A stretch of DNA of 64,000 nucleotides from Chionis minor (Eukaryota > Chordata > Aves > Charadriiformes > Chionididae): assembly GCA_013398295.1 (NCBI GenBank), contig VZSF01008910.1, positions 1,273 through 65,272 of the forward strand, given 5' to 3'. Positions within the stretch are counted from its first letter, which is position 1; each line of letters begins with the position of its first letter. Of the stretch, positions 20,172 through 33,600 are shown one piece after another. The position numbers were made by a program, and so were the translations under genes. The notes beneath the pieces are model-generated. The model made no database searches, was not told the origin of the DNA, and saw only the letters and a list, made by a program, of their open reading frames with translations.

Positions 20172-21877
20172 ATGATGTGGCCTTGCTGGAGTGTCCTTTT
20201 TCTGGTCTTTTTTTTTTTTATTATTATTATTATTTTCTCATAAGAAGTATCAGCATGCACCCAGAAGCACCATGTGTGTTTCCAAACGAAGGTTTTATTT
20301 TGTTTCAGCCTTAAATCTAATTTTCCGTCATTTTGTGAGTCTACAGACTCAGGGTTTTTGTAGTTGTTTGGCTCCTGATTTGTGGCCGGGGCTGTTTGAT
20401 GCAGACACCATGGCACCACATCTTGGAAGATCCTGGGTTCAGTGATTTTTTTGGTGATGTTTGCTTTTTAGTCCAAATGGTCTTTGTTTTGGAATATTAG
20501 TAAATACAGACTACAAAATACCGAAGAAGGAAAACACTGAAGCTTGAGGAAATAATTTTTTAAATTTCAAGAGGTATTTTTTTAATCTGAGCTGCTTTCA
20601 AAGGCAGGTGAGGGGCAAGCTGACGTTTTGCCTTCTTGATTTGGAATGAGGAAATTGTTGCTACAACTGTCTGAAGGATGAGAAAAATCTTTTCCAAATC
20701 AGGTCTGTGATGCAAATAAGGCAAATGCTGGCTGAACCCTTTAAAGAGAAAAAAACATGTTACCCTAATGGTGTTAGTTATTTTTTTAAAAGTTAACATC
20801 TGGTCATCCCTTAAGGGGGTTCTCGGAGCCAATATCTAATCTCAGGTTCCGGTGAGTCCCAGGGAAGCTCCAGATCCTCTGTGTAGATTTGCCTTTTGGG
20901 TAGACAACATAGGGGAGGGGGAAAGAATGAACTGAAATCTATCGGCTGTAGGTAAATAGCACTTAGAATCATAGAATCACTTGGGTTGGAAGAGACCTTC
21001 AAGATCATCAAGTCCAAGCATAAACCTATGCCAAAAACCACCCACTTGATGAAGGGAATGAGGAAAGAACACAGTGTAGAGAACTGATTGTTCCCATACG
21101 AGTATTTTTGGGTTTTGTAGATTAATTGTCTAAAAATATGGCGTAGCTGGGTATGTGAGCACATAGAGGGCAGAAGACCAGCTCCTGGCTCTGGTTCTCC
21201 TTGTCCCCTCTGTTGTTCTGGTGTGGAGGGGTGTCTCACTCTGCTCAGTGGTGCAGGGGGAGATGAAATATGTGTGATGTGGACTTCACGTGGGGAGAGA
21301 CTTTCCTCCCCTGTGAGCTGGAGCTGGTTCATCGGCTCCTGCTGATCGCAGCTGCAGTCTCACCTTGAGTCTTTTGGCCAGATCCAGTTTCAGAGGTCCA
21401 TGTTCCCACAACCCCCCCAGCTCTGGTCCTGGTGCCTGTTCGGCAATACTGTTGAGCTTACTGCGAGGCAAGAAGTTACGGCCGCAGCCTAAAGTAGTTT
21501 GTTGTAATGATTTGTTTAAAATACAAAGCAAAAAACAAACAGTGCCGGTAGTGTTTGTCACACGGTTACTTGGTATGTCCCCTAAAGTCCCGAGCCATAG
21601 AAATCAGATGACTCAGAGACAGCAACCCCTGACCAGGCAGGGGAGGAGGTGATGTGGTACTCAGAAGCTATGGGTGAAAGGGAAGATGGAGCAACAGGTT
21701 AAGCTGGATCTTCCACTCAAGGAAATGTGATGGGTAATGGCAGCCTTACCTGGACCCAGTGTACTCGATCAAAGTCAGATCAACTGATATCACAGTCGCA
21801 GCTGCTAAAAGCAGGTTTTCTTCCTCAATAAAACAATCTCAAGAAGGCTTGAGATAACTTGCTTGAACTGACTTATC
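20172..21877. repeat. Duplicated 1706-bp segment, copy 2 (likely assembly artefact)
   Basis: It matches 18465-20170 base for base as far as I can read. Unique sequence resumes after cttatc at 21877. The true locus probably has a single copy, which would make this window about 1.7 kb too long. Confidence 0.9.
20964..21042 (-). mobile_element. Short CR1 3' end fragment (copy 2)
   Basis: Same fragment as 19257-19335, present because of the duplicated block. Confidence 0.85.
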
Positions 21878-22149
21878 AGCGCGTGATAATTTGGCCTATT
21901 ATGATACTGCAGAAGAGGACCTCACCGAAGCATGGAGTCAGCGTGGAGCTGGAGTGTATGTGATGTGCAGCTCCCCCAACCCAAAAGGCAGAGCAGAATT
22001 GAAAAGCTACGGAGAACGGGCCAAAAGACTGCCTAAGTGTTGGAACAGGCTCTGCTCAGTATCAAGGGAAAGGAACAAGGATTTTGCTTTGCAAAAATCA
22101 GGGCTGGAGAGCAGAGCCACTAGTCACCTATGGAAATTACGAGAGGAGT

Positions 22150-22340
22150 GATGAAGGGGACTAAGGAATGGCTAGTCACTATTTCTAATAATTTTAGAAC
22201 CAGAGAAAAGACAGGAACTTACCAGTTGGCAGCTTTAAAGCGAGAGGAGGAACGTTTTGTCCAACGCTCAGTCCAGCTGCGGAGCTCCTTGCCAAAAGGT
22301 GTTGGCACTAAATGGTTGCACGCCTTCAAAATCAGACAGA
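22150..22340 (+). mobile_element. Possible ancient CR1/L3-like LINE remnant
   Basis: The + strand translation over this stretch (RFVQRSVQLRSSLPKGVG, then LHAFKIRQ) follows the pattern of the extreme C-terminus of CR1-clade ORF2 proteins: an FF/FVxRxV segment, LPxxV, then a phenylalanine-lysine helix. The match is short and diverged, and it lacks the young CR1 3' terminus. Confidence 0.3.
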
Positions 22341-22349
22341 AAAACTAAT

Positions 22350-24950
22350 GGGGAAAAAAAAACCCACCCAAAAACTCTCAACAAGATAGTACTTCTGGTT
22401 CAGGAAACCTTGAGAATACTGAGGAAAGTGGGTCTGTAATGCTGCTTCTGCTCTTATGCTCTTCCTTGGGTGTCTACACCAGGCTGGTGTCAGAGAGAAG
22501 GTGCTGGCCTGGACTAAACCTTTGGTTTGATCTCACACAGAGAAAGTAAACCTTGAACGACATGATTTGTATTTGCAAACTAACACCTTTACAAGAAAAT
22601 GCAAGGTTGTTGTCAAGAGAAACCTGTTGAATTTTCTCTCTTGTGCGTGCTCTGCCTGACACAAACAGCTTCATGTTCAGCAGAACCTGAACGCAGTTCC
22701 GTCCAGACGTCTCCCGGTAGTGCACAGTATCCCGAGTTCCAGACTTTCATTTATTTCTCTTCAAGCAATGAGGAAAGCGGAATGTGTGGTGCAGACTTTC
22801 TTACTACAGCCAAAAAGCAGGGAAAGGGTGACTAACCTTGCTGTGGGCAGCCTGAGCTCCACAGGGTGAAACAAGCAGCAAGCGCTACTGACGCCAGCCT
22901 CCCACCCCACGAAGGATAATAAAAATAAGGTAAAGTTAATTCCTTTAAAAGATGAATCATGGAGTTTGCAAGAAAGCAGAGAGCTAAAGTTCCCCACTGC
23001 AACTGGATGCAGAGAAGGAAAAAATAAAATAAAATAAAAAAAAGGCAGGCAGGGCTCTAATCTTTCCGTCTCTGGCCTCGCAGTGTGGAACACACTCTGT
23101 CGCTGAGCCAAGCCTTGGCCAAGAGCCACTGCCACCAGGGCCACCAGGCATGGCAGGCTCTCCAGCAAGGGACAGGACGTGTTTGTAACCCTATTTTGTG
23201 ACTCCCTGAAACGCTGTGATCTCCCACACCATTCTTCAATCCTCTGGGAGCTCCCGCAGCCGGAGACAAACACCGTTCCATGGTGGTGAGAAATGCAGTG
23301 ACCCTCTCTAAAAGGGAGGGTTCAGCCCAGGTGGGGCTCTGATCCTGCTGGGAGCACCCAGCTATGGGGGGACGGTCACTGGGATGTGGCCAGTTCTTCT
23401 GCTCCAGCACAGAGGCGTCTCCGGCTGGCCGGAGGGATGCAGTTATGGGAGGAGTGGGGGCAATCGCATTGGTGGTGGGTGGTACATCAGATCTACCCGC
23501 TTCAGTGCTCAGAGAAGGTAGATCCTTCTAGGTAGATTCTGTGGCTCTTGCAACCACAAAAAAAAAAAAAGCCTGCGAGGAGCTTGTAGCCACATGTGTA
23601 TGTTAATAAAATACAACCAGCACAAAGACAAGTACAATTTCCCCAGGTGTTACATGACCAGAATGATTAAACTAGGGAGAATGACCACCAGGAATTTTAG
23701 TCCTTAGTTTTACTTTGATGAAAAAGACCAAACACTGGTCATATGTACGGGACAGACTGGGAAGGCAGTCAGCAATGTGGGAAGGAGGAATATAGTGGTG
23801 TGTGTGATGCAGCTGTTGATCAGAAAAAGGGGAATGCTTAGAGGAAAAGCTAGAAATATGTAGAAACCTGTGAATTAATATTGATTGCTTGACAAAGACT
23901 AAAACAATGAGAGGGATCTGCCGTGTTCCACTTGCTGGCAGAGGTGCTGGGCTGGGAAGTGACAGATCAAATGAAGGTGCCAGGCAGGAAGGCTGTAATG
24001 AGAGACTTTGCAGAGGCATTGCCCGGTCTGTGGAGTTGGTGGCCTGGGAGAAGCTACGGGAGGGCGAGTTGCCGGAGGGATCCTGGCTGCAGCCGGAGGG
24101 TCTGAGGCTGGGCAGTCCCGAGCGCACTGCTTCCTCTGGGGTCTTGGAAATGATCATCTGGGATCGATGTTTGCATGAAAGTCAGTTTGGGAGGATTGAA
24201 GTTTTTCCTCTAGGAAACTAGATAGCAATTAGATATAGAATTAACTTGAGGGTTTTTTCCACAAAACCATTAAAAACATTCCAACGAGCATATCTGTTTA
24301 GGTCAAAACATTTCTGCAAGCTTGGGCCAGCCTGCTCCCCTTGGACGGGGACTCAAGAGCCTGGATGTTACCGCGTGGAGCTCATGGGGCCGGCAGCATC
24401 CAGCCTTGTTCCCATTCCCTGGCTGGACAAAGTTTGGGGCTGCGCCGTGGCCGGCTCCAGGTGCTGGGTGGGTGCGAGCTGACCCTGCGGCTGTGGGGGA
24501 GCTGAAACCATCCAGCTGGAATCCAAACCCCGGGGCTGGTCGTAAACCCCTGCCCCGAGGCTCCAGAGAGTCAGTTTGGTGCCATCAGATGAGACCTGTC
24601 TGCTTGTGCTGGGACGGCGCTCCAGGCGTTGAGACACTGGGCAACCGTACATTCCATTTTGGAGACACGGGCTTTGATTAAATCCAAGATTTACAAAATA
24701 AAACCAAAAGGATTGCGATCCTAAGGGGAAAGGTACAAGCAAAGAGAAGTGTCAGTAAACTGTGAATCAGCAGAACTGGACTTTTCAGCTGCTCCCTTAG
24801 GGTTTCAGCAGGACTAACTTCATTAAAAGCACTAAAAGACACAAGCCTTGATAGAGAAGCGTCCACATCTGCTCTGAGCACTGCGTTCCTCTGGAGCTCT
24901 GCAAATGCCGACGGATACGTACTGTGATCTGCACTTTCATCAGCCAGAGT
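22350..24950. other. Intergenic stretch
   Basis: No gene recognised. Small A-rich runs occur at about 23017-23043 (AAAAT-type) and 23558-23570. Confidence 0.5.
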
Positions 24951-25072
24951 AGAATCATAGAATCATAGAATCACTTGGGTTGGAAGAGACCTTCAAGATC
25001 ATCGAGTCCAACCATAACCTACACTACCAAAATCACCACTAAACCATGTCCCTTAACAAGTACTTCCCCAGG
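24951..25072 (-). mobile_element. CR1 LINE 3' end fragment
   Basis: It begins with tandem agaatcat units (AGAATCATAGAATCATAGAATC), then gggttggaagagaccttcaa and cgagtccaaccataacc. This is a minus-strand CR1 terminus of about 120 bp. Confidence 0.87.
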
Positions 25073-25079
25073 ACCTCGG

Positions 25080-26925
25080 CGGGCTCTTTCTGCACCTCAA
25101 ACCCATGCAGAACCGGCTGGTGCTATATTTCATCTGCTAGACGTGATTTTCCGACTTCAAAGCTTACACCTTGATGAAATATGAATGCCTGTTCAATTCG
25201 TCCTTCGTTTCACCTTCCTGAGGGCCACCGATGGGGCTTGAAATGTGCCTCCACGCTGTGTGTATGTGCGCCCGCTGGATTTTTAGCGATGTGGGTGAAA
25301 GAGGCAAACCAGCCGTGTTCTCTGCGGCTGGCTGTAACAGGCTGCGCTGCAGCCGTCCGGATCCCACATCGCTGCCACCGCCGTGCACAAACGTGGGAAT
25401 GGCTGCAGGAGCTGGGGTTGCTCCGCTCTTGCCGAGCCCCAGTGCTGCCTCTCAGTGCTCCCGCTCTCCTGGCGGATTAGGGATTATTTTTTTAATTTTG
25501 CTCGGGTTTGGTTTTATAAAGAATGTATCAGCTATTTTCTTCTTTTGGGTGAAGGCACTATCTTCAATACAGAGAATCAAGATATTTCTACCTTTAGACT
25601 CCATTGTAGCAACACGGTCATATTGACTCCAGTTACCAATAACAGCATTGCTTCATCGCCCCGGTGCCAACAAAGGTCCAGGAACAGACTTTGGAGTTGG
25701 TTGTGACAATAGAGTCACCTTTTCATTCTGGAAGTGATGAACGGTTTAGGCATGGTAGGCAGGAAAAACAAAACCTGTCACTGGGAGACAGATGAGGGCA
25801 GTATTTCCCTGTAGTGTCAGGATATGCGTGTTCCTCTCCGAATAGGTTTTCATCTTATGTTGGCTGTTAGTGTCCAAGCTCCTTCCCAGAGCGGCCTTGC
25901 CACATTTCTGGTCCCTCATATGGAGTCTGAGGGCCACGTTGCTTGTGAGGTATGCAGAAAATATAGAAAAAACAGAGATGGTCTTTGTAAATCTGAGAAC
26001 TCATTTACGTTAAAGGGGCTTTCTCCCTTTTTCAAATAGCTTCTTTAGCGTTGCTTGGTCTTCTCTTTTTGTTTTTGTTGTTGCTGTTTCTTATTACTTG
26101 TGCATGGTGAGTGGTGTACTTGCTGTTTCCCTGTTTTTAAAGGGAGGAACGGCCACTGGGCAACAGCGTTGATGAAACAAAAGTGCCACAGAAGTGGGCA
26201 AAGGTTCTGCTACTGTCTCTTTTTCATGCTGGTGCTGTTGCCTCTTTCTCTGTTCATGTCTTCCTTGTGTCATGACCAGGCCCGGGATGATATTTAACTG
26301 CCAGGACAGTCTGGGAAGTTTCCAACTGTTTCGTTGATCCTGAAAGGCTTTCCCCAAAGAGCCAGCTCTGGCCCTTTCGCCTATCACTGGTGCGTGCTGG
26401 CCACGTGGCAGATCCCCTGTTATTCCTGGGATTGTTGGAGTGCAGTTCACTCCTCTGGGCCAGATGGGAGCCACAGTGTTCCCAATTACTCTGGGACTGT
26501 ACTCTGTACTCTTACTCTGTAAGACCAAGCCAGCAGTGGGCAAAACCCCTCTCTCATCTCACCGCAGTGCTGCAAGGGATGAGTTCATATTTTACCTTTT
26601 GGACTTTTAGCTAAAAGTCGGATTCTCTGGTCCTGCTTAGCATGCAGCAGCACCGAGCCGGCACTCCTCCGGAGAGCTAAGATTCATTAGCCTGCGTGTA
26701 TCAGCTCTTGCCAGGGAAATGGTGAATAATGAGTCCTGATTCAGGTAATGAAATGATCTCCCTCTCACATCTGATTGCATTGCTGCTTATTATTTCCTCG
26801 GTGTGTAACTTTGCTTCCCTGGAAACTTGTTTTGTAAACACTAATGACTGTGCAGTTATGGCCCAAAGCTAGAGCAGCCCAGCAGCGCTGCAGGAGCCTG
26901 GCTGTCGGTGTGACCACGTGGGCTT
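25080..26925. other. Intergenic stretch
   Basis: No gene, RNA or repeat recognised. Open frames of up to 149 codons show no domain and have competing frames. Confidence 0.5.
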
Positions 26926-26929
26926 CCTT

Positions 26930-27682
26930 GGCTCAGGCTGGGGAGGTGGGCCTGTGTGGACCTCATGAAGTTCAACAACAGCAAGTGCCAGGTCCTGCAC
27001 CTGGGTCAGGGGACTTCCAAGCACACATCCCGGCTGGGTGGAGAATGGCTGGAGCAGCCCCAGGAGAGGGCCTTGGGGTGCTGGTGGGGGAGAAGCTCAC
27101 CAGGAGCCAGCACCGTGCGCTGGCAGCCCAGAACCCCCCCGGCCCCTGGGCTGCATCCCCACAGCGGGGGAGACCCCCCCTGGAATCCTGGGTCCAGCTC
27201 CGGGGGTCCCAGCAGCAGAAGGACACGGAGCTGTTGGAGCGGGGCCCGGAGATGCTGGGAGGGCTGGAGCCCCTCTGCTGGGAGGACAGGCTGGGAGAGC
27301 TGGGGGGGTTCAGCCTGGAGAAGAGAAGGCTCCGGGGAGACCTTCCAACCCCTGCCAGTGTCTGAAAGGGGCCTTAAAAAAGATGGAGAGGGACTTTTTG
27401 CAAGGGCATGTAGTGACAGCATGAGGGGGAATGGCCTCAAACTGGGAGAGGGGAGATTTAGATGAGCTATTGGGAAGAAATTCCTGGCTGTGAGGGTGGT
27501 GAGCCCCTGGACCAGGTTGCCCAGAGAGGTGGTGGATGCTCCATCCCTGGAAACATTCAAGGCCAGGTTGGACGGGGCTTGGAGCAACCTGGTCTAGTTC
27601 ATGATGTCCCTGCTAATTGTAAGGGTTGGGACTAAATGATCTTTAAGGTCCTTTGCAACCCAAACCATTCTGTGATTCTGTA
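26930..27682 (+). mobile_element. CR1 LINE, 5'-truncated, plus strand
   Basis: It starts around gaggtgggcctgtgtggac, then codes MKFNNSKCQVLHLGQG, a CR1 ORF2 reverse-transcriptase C-terminal phrase. It continues through aagagaaggctccggggaga and ends with accattctgtgattctg. The frame is broken, so the element is dead. At about 750 bp it is the longest CR1 in the window. Confidence 0.9.
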
Positions 27683-27689
27683 TATCTAC

Positions 27690-30600
27690 AATAAGCTCTA
27701 TTTTTGAACAAATTCCTCTTTCAGTAAGACAGCTCATTGCAACGGCATTTCCATGACATACACAGTCCGGAATATACAGGACAGCTTTGTGTTATTGTCA
27801 GAGAAGTCCTATTTATGTAGAATATAATTTCTTTTTTTCTGCAGCTCCTGGCCCCCCTGTAATCACTAGATACCTTCTCAAGATGAGTTTCTCATTTCCA
27901 TCTTTGTTATTTCTTTACGTAGGAGCTCCAGTAACCGCCTGGGACTCCCTCGTGCAAGGCACTGTACAAACACGCAGCCCTACAGCCACACGCATGAGCC
28001 AGTGCAGGCAGATGTGGCCAGTGGTTTGACCAAGGCACTGACACAACATCGTTTCACCAAAATCCCTGCAGCACTACGCAAAGCCCTGTGTGACCGGAGA
28101 GTTTTTTTCCCCACTCCCTGGCCTCTCCGTGCTGTGCTTGAGGGACTGCACGTCTTTTAGGAGATGCGTTTCCCTGATGGTCCCTTTGGTCCTGTGAAAG
28201 CTGCTGGGAGTGAATCTCATCCTATAGGTAGCCTGTGTCTCACCCAGGAGGGTTTGGAAGAGTTTTACGGTCTCTTTAGAGGGATTATCAAGACATGGTT
28301 CATAAATTTGAGGAGACGCCTGGCCCTGTTGTGGATTACTGTGCGTCGTTGGGACAAACTCTTCCCGGGATAGTGCCTCCCCCTGTGTAACCTGGGGTAC
28401 ATTTGCTCCTGTATTGATTGCATACATATTCAGCCACTCACTAAAAGGGAAAACTTGACCCCACAGTGCAGGTGCTCGTTATGATCTCGGCAGGTTTATT
28501 GGCCTGATCGATAATACATGACTTCTCTGCGGGAGCTGGAAAAAAAAAAAAAGTCAGTCATCCTTATATTAAAACAAGTGTGGGGAAAAGACATTTCCAC
28601 GAAGAATTGTTCAGTCGTTTTTAAATTAGGTTTCTTTTTTCCCTAAACTATTGACTAATGGAGTGAAAAATTTCTAAATGCCTCTGTTTTTGAAGACAAT
28701 GCCATTTTTCTCAGGAAAGAAAATCATTAAGTGACAAGTGAACAACGAGTCTGTCCTTGTCAGTGTGTTTCTCAGGCTCAGCTGGGGAAACAGGTGTGGA
28801 AAAGGTTTAAATTCAATGGTTCTCCAAACTCTTGAGTAAAAATGTAAATTGTTAGGGTTCTGAGGGTCTTCTTTTCCTTTCAGGCTTTTGTGCTTTTTTT
28901 GCTCTACAGTCCAGTTGTGTATTATTCTAGGAATTAGAGGCCTGGTGCAAAGCTCATGGACACATTAATTCCCTTGGTTGTAAAAGCTGCGATTTCATCC
29001 CAACCCCCTGGAGCGCCCTGGAGGATTTCCCGTGGCTCCTGGCTTCTTGCATCTGGCTGCTCCTCCACCACGAAGCTGGACTTTGGCACCCACCCCACGA
29101 TTCAGCCCATCGGTAGGTGGCCCCTGCGTGCGCCGTGTCACCCTGTGCTGGAGGTGACATGCCATTTCGTTGCCTCCGATCACCCCAAACCTTGGGAAAG
29201 GTCACGCTGGGACTTTGCTGGAGCAATGACTGGCTTTTGTTTTGCTGCCGTGAGCTTTGTCCTTCTGACACCAGCTGTTATAAACCCTGCACTTTGTACC
29301 CAGGGCACATCAGACCCAGCCCAAGTCCCTTTTTAGTGTTTGTTTGCAGAGGTGAGTGACTCTGGGGCCAGTTCACAAGCTCCACTGAATTTGGCTCCTA
29401 TTAAGACAATTCATACCTGCATTGCTGTGTCCAACAAATATTCTGTTCCAGCTGAGCTGAAAACATGGATCCTCTGGAAGGGAATGCAGGAAGTGTGGCT
29501 TATGGGTCCTCTTGGCTACAGCAGCGTCCCTTGCTTGTGGGCATTTCCATTACCATCAGGAGATGTTCTTGTGCCGTTCCAGAGGTGAACACACCTTAAA
29601 CAGCAAAACATCCAGGCTCTTAATTGGGGTTTAACTCCCTTCAGAATAAATGTGCTTAATGGCAGAGAAGATGAATCTTCCCAGATAGGGATCGTTGGGA
29701 GATCCTTATCTTTGCAACAGTTGGGCACTTCTCAGGCTTGACACACCTGGGGCCAATTCCTGCTCCTTCTTGTTTTAGTGGCAGGCACAGAGAACAGCTC
29801 ACATCTTTTTTTCCCCTGGGGTAAATGACTGCTCCTGTTGTAGAAAATACCAAGTCAGTTACATCAATTACCTTTCCCTATTAAGAGACTGATGCTAAAA
29901 CACTCATGTGGTGTAAATGAGGCAAGATTTACCAGTCAGTGGAGTTTGTGGCTTATTTTTTGATTTTTTGTTGTTGGTGGTGGCAGTTTCTTTGTTTTTT
30001 TAACAGTGTGGCTTAGTGCCTTATTTATTGTTGCTAGGCAGAATTTTTCAAATGGTAGGGATATTATCAAATTTGGAGGGATAAGGACAATATTGGTAGA
30101 AAACACAGGACCTTCCAGTAACTGGATAGAGGAATCCTGATTTCTTTTCTTTTTAAGCAAAGCTGAAGTTTAAGGTAGAAAGAGAGGAGAGACCCCTCAT
30201 CGTCTCTGCTCTCTTTTAGCAGATGTTGTGTTTTATTGATAACACTCAAAATTATCAGTAATAACTCAGATTATCAAAAAAAGAACCCGAGCATCCTGAA
30301 ATGATTAAAGTCTCATGCTGGTGTTTGTTTTCAGAGCTCTTTACAACCCCTCAGAGTCTGGTTTTGCCGTAAGGTGCTGCGACTGTTCCCTTGGTTTGAC
30401 CTGGCCATGGTGAGAAAGAGTTAAGGAGCTTTTAGTTTCTCAGCTGAGTTTCCTTAGGGTAGATTTCCTGATACGGGGAGGATGTGACCCACCTCCTGGA
30501 GAGAACTGAAGCCCTGGGATTGCTGCTCCCTGGGGACCCTGGAGAGGAGGGATGGGCTCTTAGGCCGGGAGTCTGCAGGTAGGGGGGACATTTCAAAGCA

Positions 30601-33600
30601 AATCGTGGCTGTTGCTGTGTTAAATTGCGCTGCTGGAGAACCACAGTTTCGTGGAGGGATATTTCCTGCCTCACTTAGAATTTCATGAGCTACGAGTCAG
30701 TCCAGGATTGCTTGTTTATCTCGTCTAGGAACCAAGACAGAGCTCTGCTGCATATTTAATTAGATGGGGGGGAAGGCAAAGAATTTTAAGATAAGATTAT
30801 CTTCTGATCCGCATCGAAGCCCTCATGTGAAAAGTTTGCATGGCATGCAAAACAGAGCCTGGTGGCAAGCCATTGGGGTTTGAGGACACTGCACATGAAA
30901 AAAGCTTGACAGAGTAATACTTTCCTCGGTTGAATAATCCTATGAATTTTTTTGTGTATATGACTAAAAAAATTTGTTGGGCGATCTTATGAAAATTAAC
31001 CAGGAGATGTAAAGAGATGTACGCAAACCTGGGGCTTCTGGAGGAATAAACTATCTCATTTTTGTGGCTGTTGAAAGCAGAAAAAGAAGAGCAGGTGAAG
31101 AGGACCGGAGTCCAAGTTGCTGCAATACGCTGACAATAATCATAATTAAGGTACTGGGAATTGCAGCATGAGGTCAGTCAGAAATCAAAGAGCAAAGGAT
31201 TTTTACAAAGAGCAGCGTATTTTATATTGTGGCTTTTCAGTTCCAGTTCTGCAAAGGTTTTTGTGTACGTTTAGGGAGGGGGGAACGACTGGCTGCTGGT
31301 CCCTTGCAATCAGCTGCAAGAGCAGAGTCCGAGGTGGCGGAAGGGCTGTGAAGACGATGCAGCCCTGTGAGGTTTCGTGTCTAGTTTTCCATCTCCCGTG
31401 TTGGCAATAATGGGCAGTAAGTGTTATAATTACGTGTCACTCTGGCGCTGGAGACAGAAATGCCAGGAGTCTGCACCACCTCCGTGGCTGCCAACCCTCC
31501 GCCGCTCTCTCCCAGCGAGCCCATTCCTTTGTAACTCCAAAACCTTCAGATCTGTGCTCTCCCCTTGCAGTGTGGGGCAGGGGAAGCCAGGAGAACATCA
31601 GTCCAGTTGACAGGGGAAGCCTAGGGGATGATTGTCCACCTCGTCAGCCTGTGAGCTGATACCTGACCTGCCCAGGGCTTGCGGAGGAGTTGGGGTCCCG
31701 CTCTCCTCCCAGTAGGAGGATGTGGGAGGAGGATACCATGGGGCCTTCAGCCTAGTGTGGCCGTTTCTGCATCTCTGAACAAGTCGTTCCTGCTGTACGA
31801 TAAACTGCCTGTCTGGGAGCCTAATGGTCATGAAATAATGGTTGCCGCTCTGCTAACGAGTCACTGACGGGTGTCAAGCAGTGGCTCGGCGCGGGGAGAG
31901 AACGGATGAGCCTCGCGGGGTTGTTTTGTAACCTGGGAAGGGGAATATGTGCATGTACCAGGCTGGGTAGAGAATGCTTCTGAGGAGGACTAAGGCCATT
32001 GTGCTGCAAACAAGGCTGCCTTGGTCCCAGAGCATTCGGCATCTCGCGGCTGTTCCGGGAGGGATTCCAGATGTGCTGGGCCAGAGCGAGATAGAGCCAC
32101 GGCTCACAAGGGAAAACTTGATTTCCTAATGCAGTGCTGTATGTGGCTTTTTTATTCGCTTTTGTGCACTGCAGTAAAACTCACCCCGGCGTTAAGCATC
32201 CACGGTGCCAGAGAAACAAGTGAAATTCAGGAACAAGTAACCGCCTTTGTGCTTTCATGAGGGCCTCTGTGTCTTTGCGCTTCTAAATGCTGGCATAATC
32301 AATCCTGAAGTGCTTTTTTGCTCGCAGCAGACGTGATTAATACAGCTGTTCGCTGTGCATCTTCTAGAGGAAATAGTTGGCAACTCCTTAGGTGGATAAG
32401 CCTGAGAACCCCATGATTTTGTCCACATTTGAGAATCTAAGTGATAAAGCAAAAAAAGTTCTTTTTTTTTTTTTTTCTCTTCCAACCCGTAATCAGACAC
32501 AACAGAAAGACAGTCGCTCTTGCAATGAGCGTTTCGGAGAGTGCCTGTTAAAGGGGAAATGCTCCACGCAGCTGGAGCCCCTGTGGGGTTGGGTGGCTCC
32601 AAGCGCCGTGTGAGTGTGGTGGCAGTGTGTCCCATGGCTGCCCGCCGTGCCTGGGGAGCAAGGGATGTCCAGGCCTCCCATCCCTCTTTCCCACTCAGCA
32701 GCTCTTCTGCGGGGCGAGAAGGGGGCTTGCGGGGGCGCTCCGGGGTGCTGAGCTCTGCAAACTTCGTGCCATAAACACACCTTTCCCCTTCCTCGTGCCC
32801 GTCTTCCCCCTGGGGAATCCTGAGCAGGGCACAAATATCCTCAGTGACTTTACCAGGTTTCCCTTCTGCTTCTTCCAGCATAATCACATCGCCCCATTTC
32901 TGCTTGTTTGCAGGTCTCGTTTGCAGCTGGAAGCTCAAACCACCATTTGTTTTCTGTACGGGTTCCTAATCGGGAAATGGATCTAATTTGCTTTACTGAA
33001 TTCTGAGTGAATGAAGCTAAACGCGTTGTGTCACGTCCCAATGCGTCATGGAGCTTTGGTGAAAGAGGAAAAACCACGATTGTCATTGCTGCGAGTCTCT
33101 TCTTTCCTCAGTATCACTAACTTTGTGTTCTCAAAAAAAGTAATACTTCTCCATGAATGGTATTTTCCTTGGAGTCAGGAGCTGGGCAGCTGGAGCTGCA
33201 TCTGTCTCACATCTTTTGTCCTCTAAGCCCTTAAAGAATATTCTTGCCTTAAAGAATATTCTATTCCCTTGCAGTTCCCCCCTTTGCTCTTAGACACGCT
33301 TTGATTATCTGCAATATTGCATTTGATAGTATTACTAAATAGTTCTGAATTTTTTCCTTTTGGCAACCGCTTCTTCCCTTTCAGATGGAATCTTTTTCCC
33401 TCGTCGTAAATCAGCTTTAGAGCTTTGTATGTCTAAGGAGAGTAAATACCCCCCCCCGCTCCAAATGAGACGAGGATTTTGCATTTCCATTTCCTGCCCC
33501 ATCAGGGAGAACTTTGTGGAAAGAAGCAGGAGAAATGTCAAAGTGATAGAACAGCATTGGTTTTGGTTCATTTGCTGGTTAGAACAGCTGACGTTACAGA

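Noticed and set aside
18465..21877. Genuine segmental duplication
   Set aside because: Identity appears complete even in fast-changing microsatellite sequence, and the join is an N. An assembly artefact is more likely.
21891..22151. 86-codon + strand open frame after the duplicated block
   Set aside because: No similarity that I recognise. The stretch leads into a probable old LINE remnant.
26844..27587. Several open frames of 84-193 codons on both strands
   Set aside because: They are alternative frames of a GC-rich CR1 element. Only the short MKFNNSKCQVLHLG frame reflects true ORF2 coding.
32255..32938. 227-codon open frame on the minus strand
   Set aside because: The longest in the intergenic region, but low-complexity lysine and proline stretches, no family pattern, and competing + strand frames.
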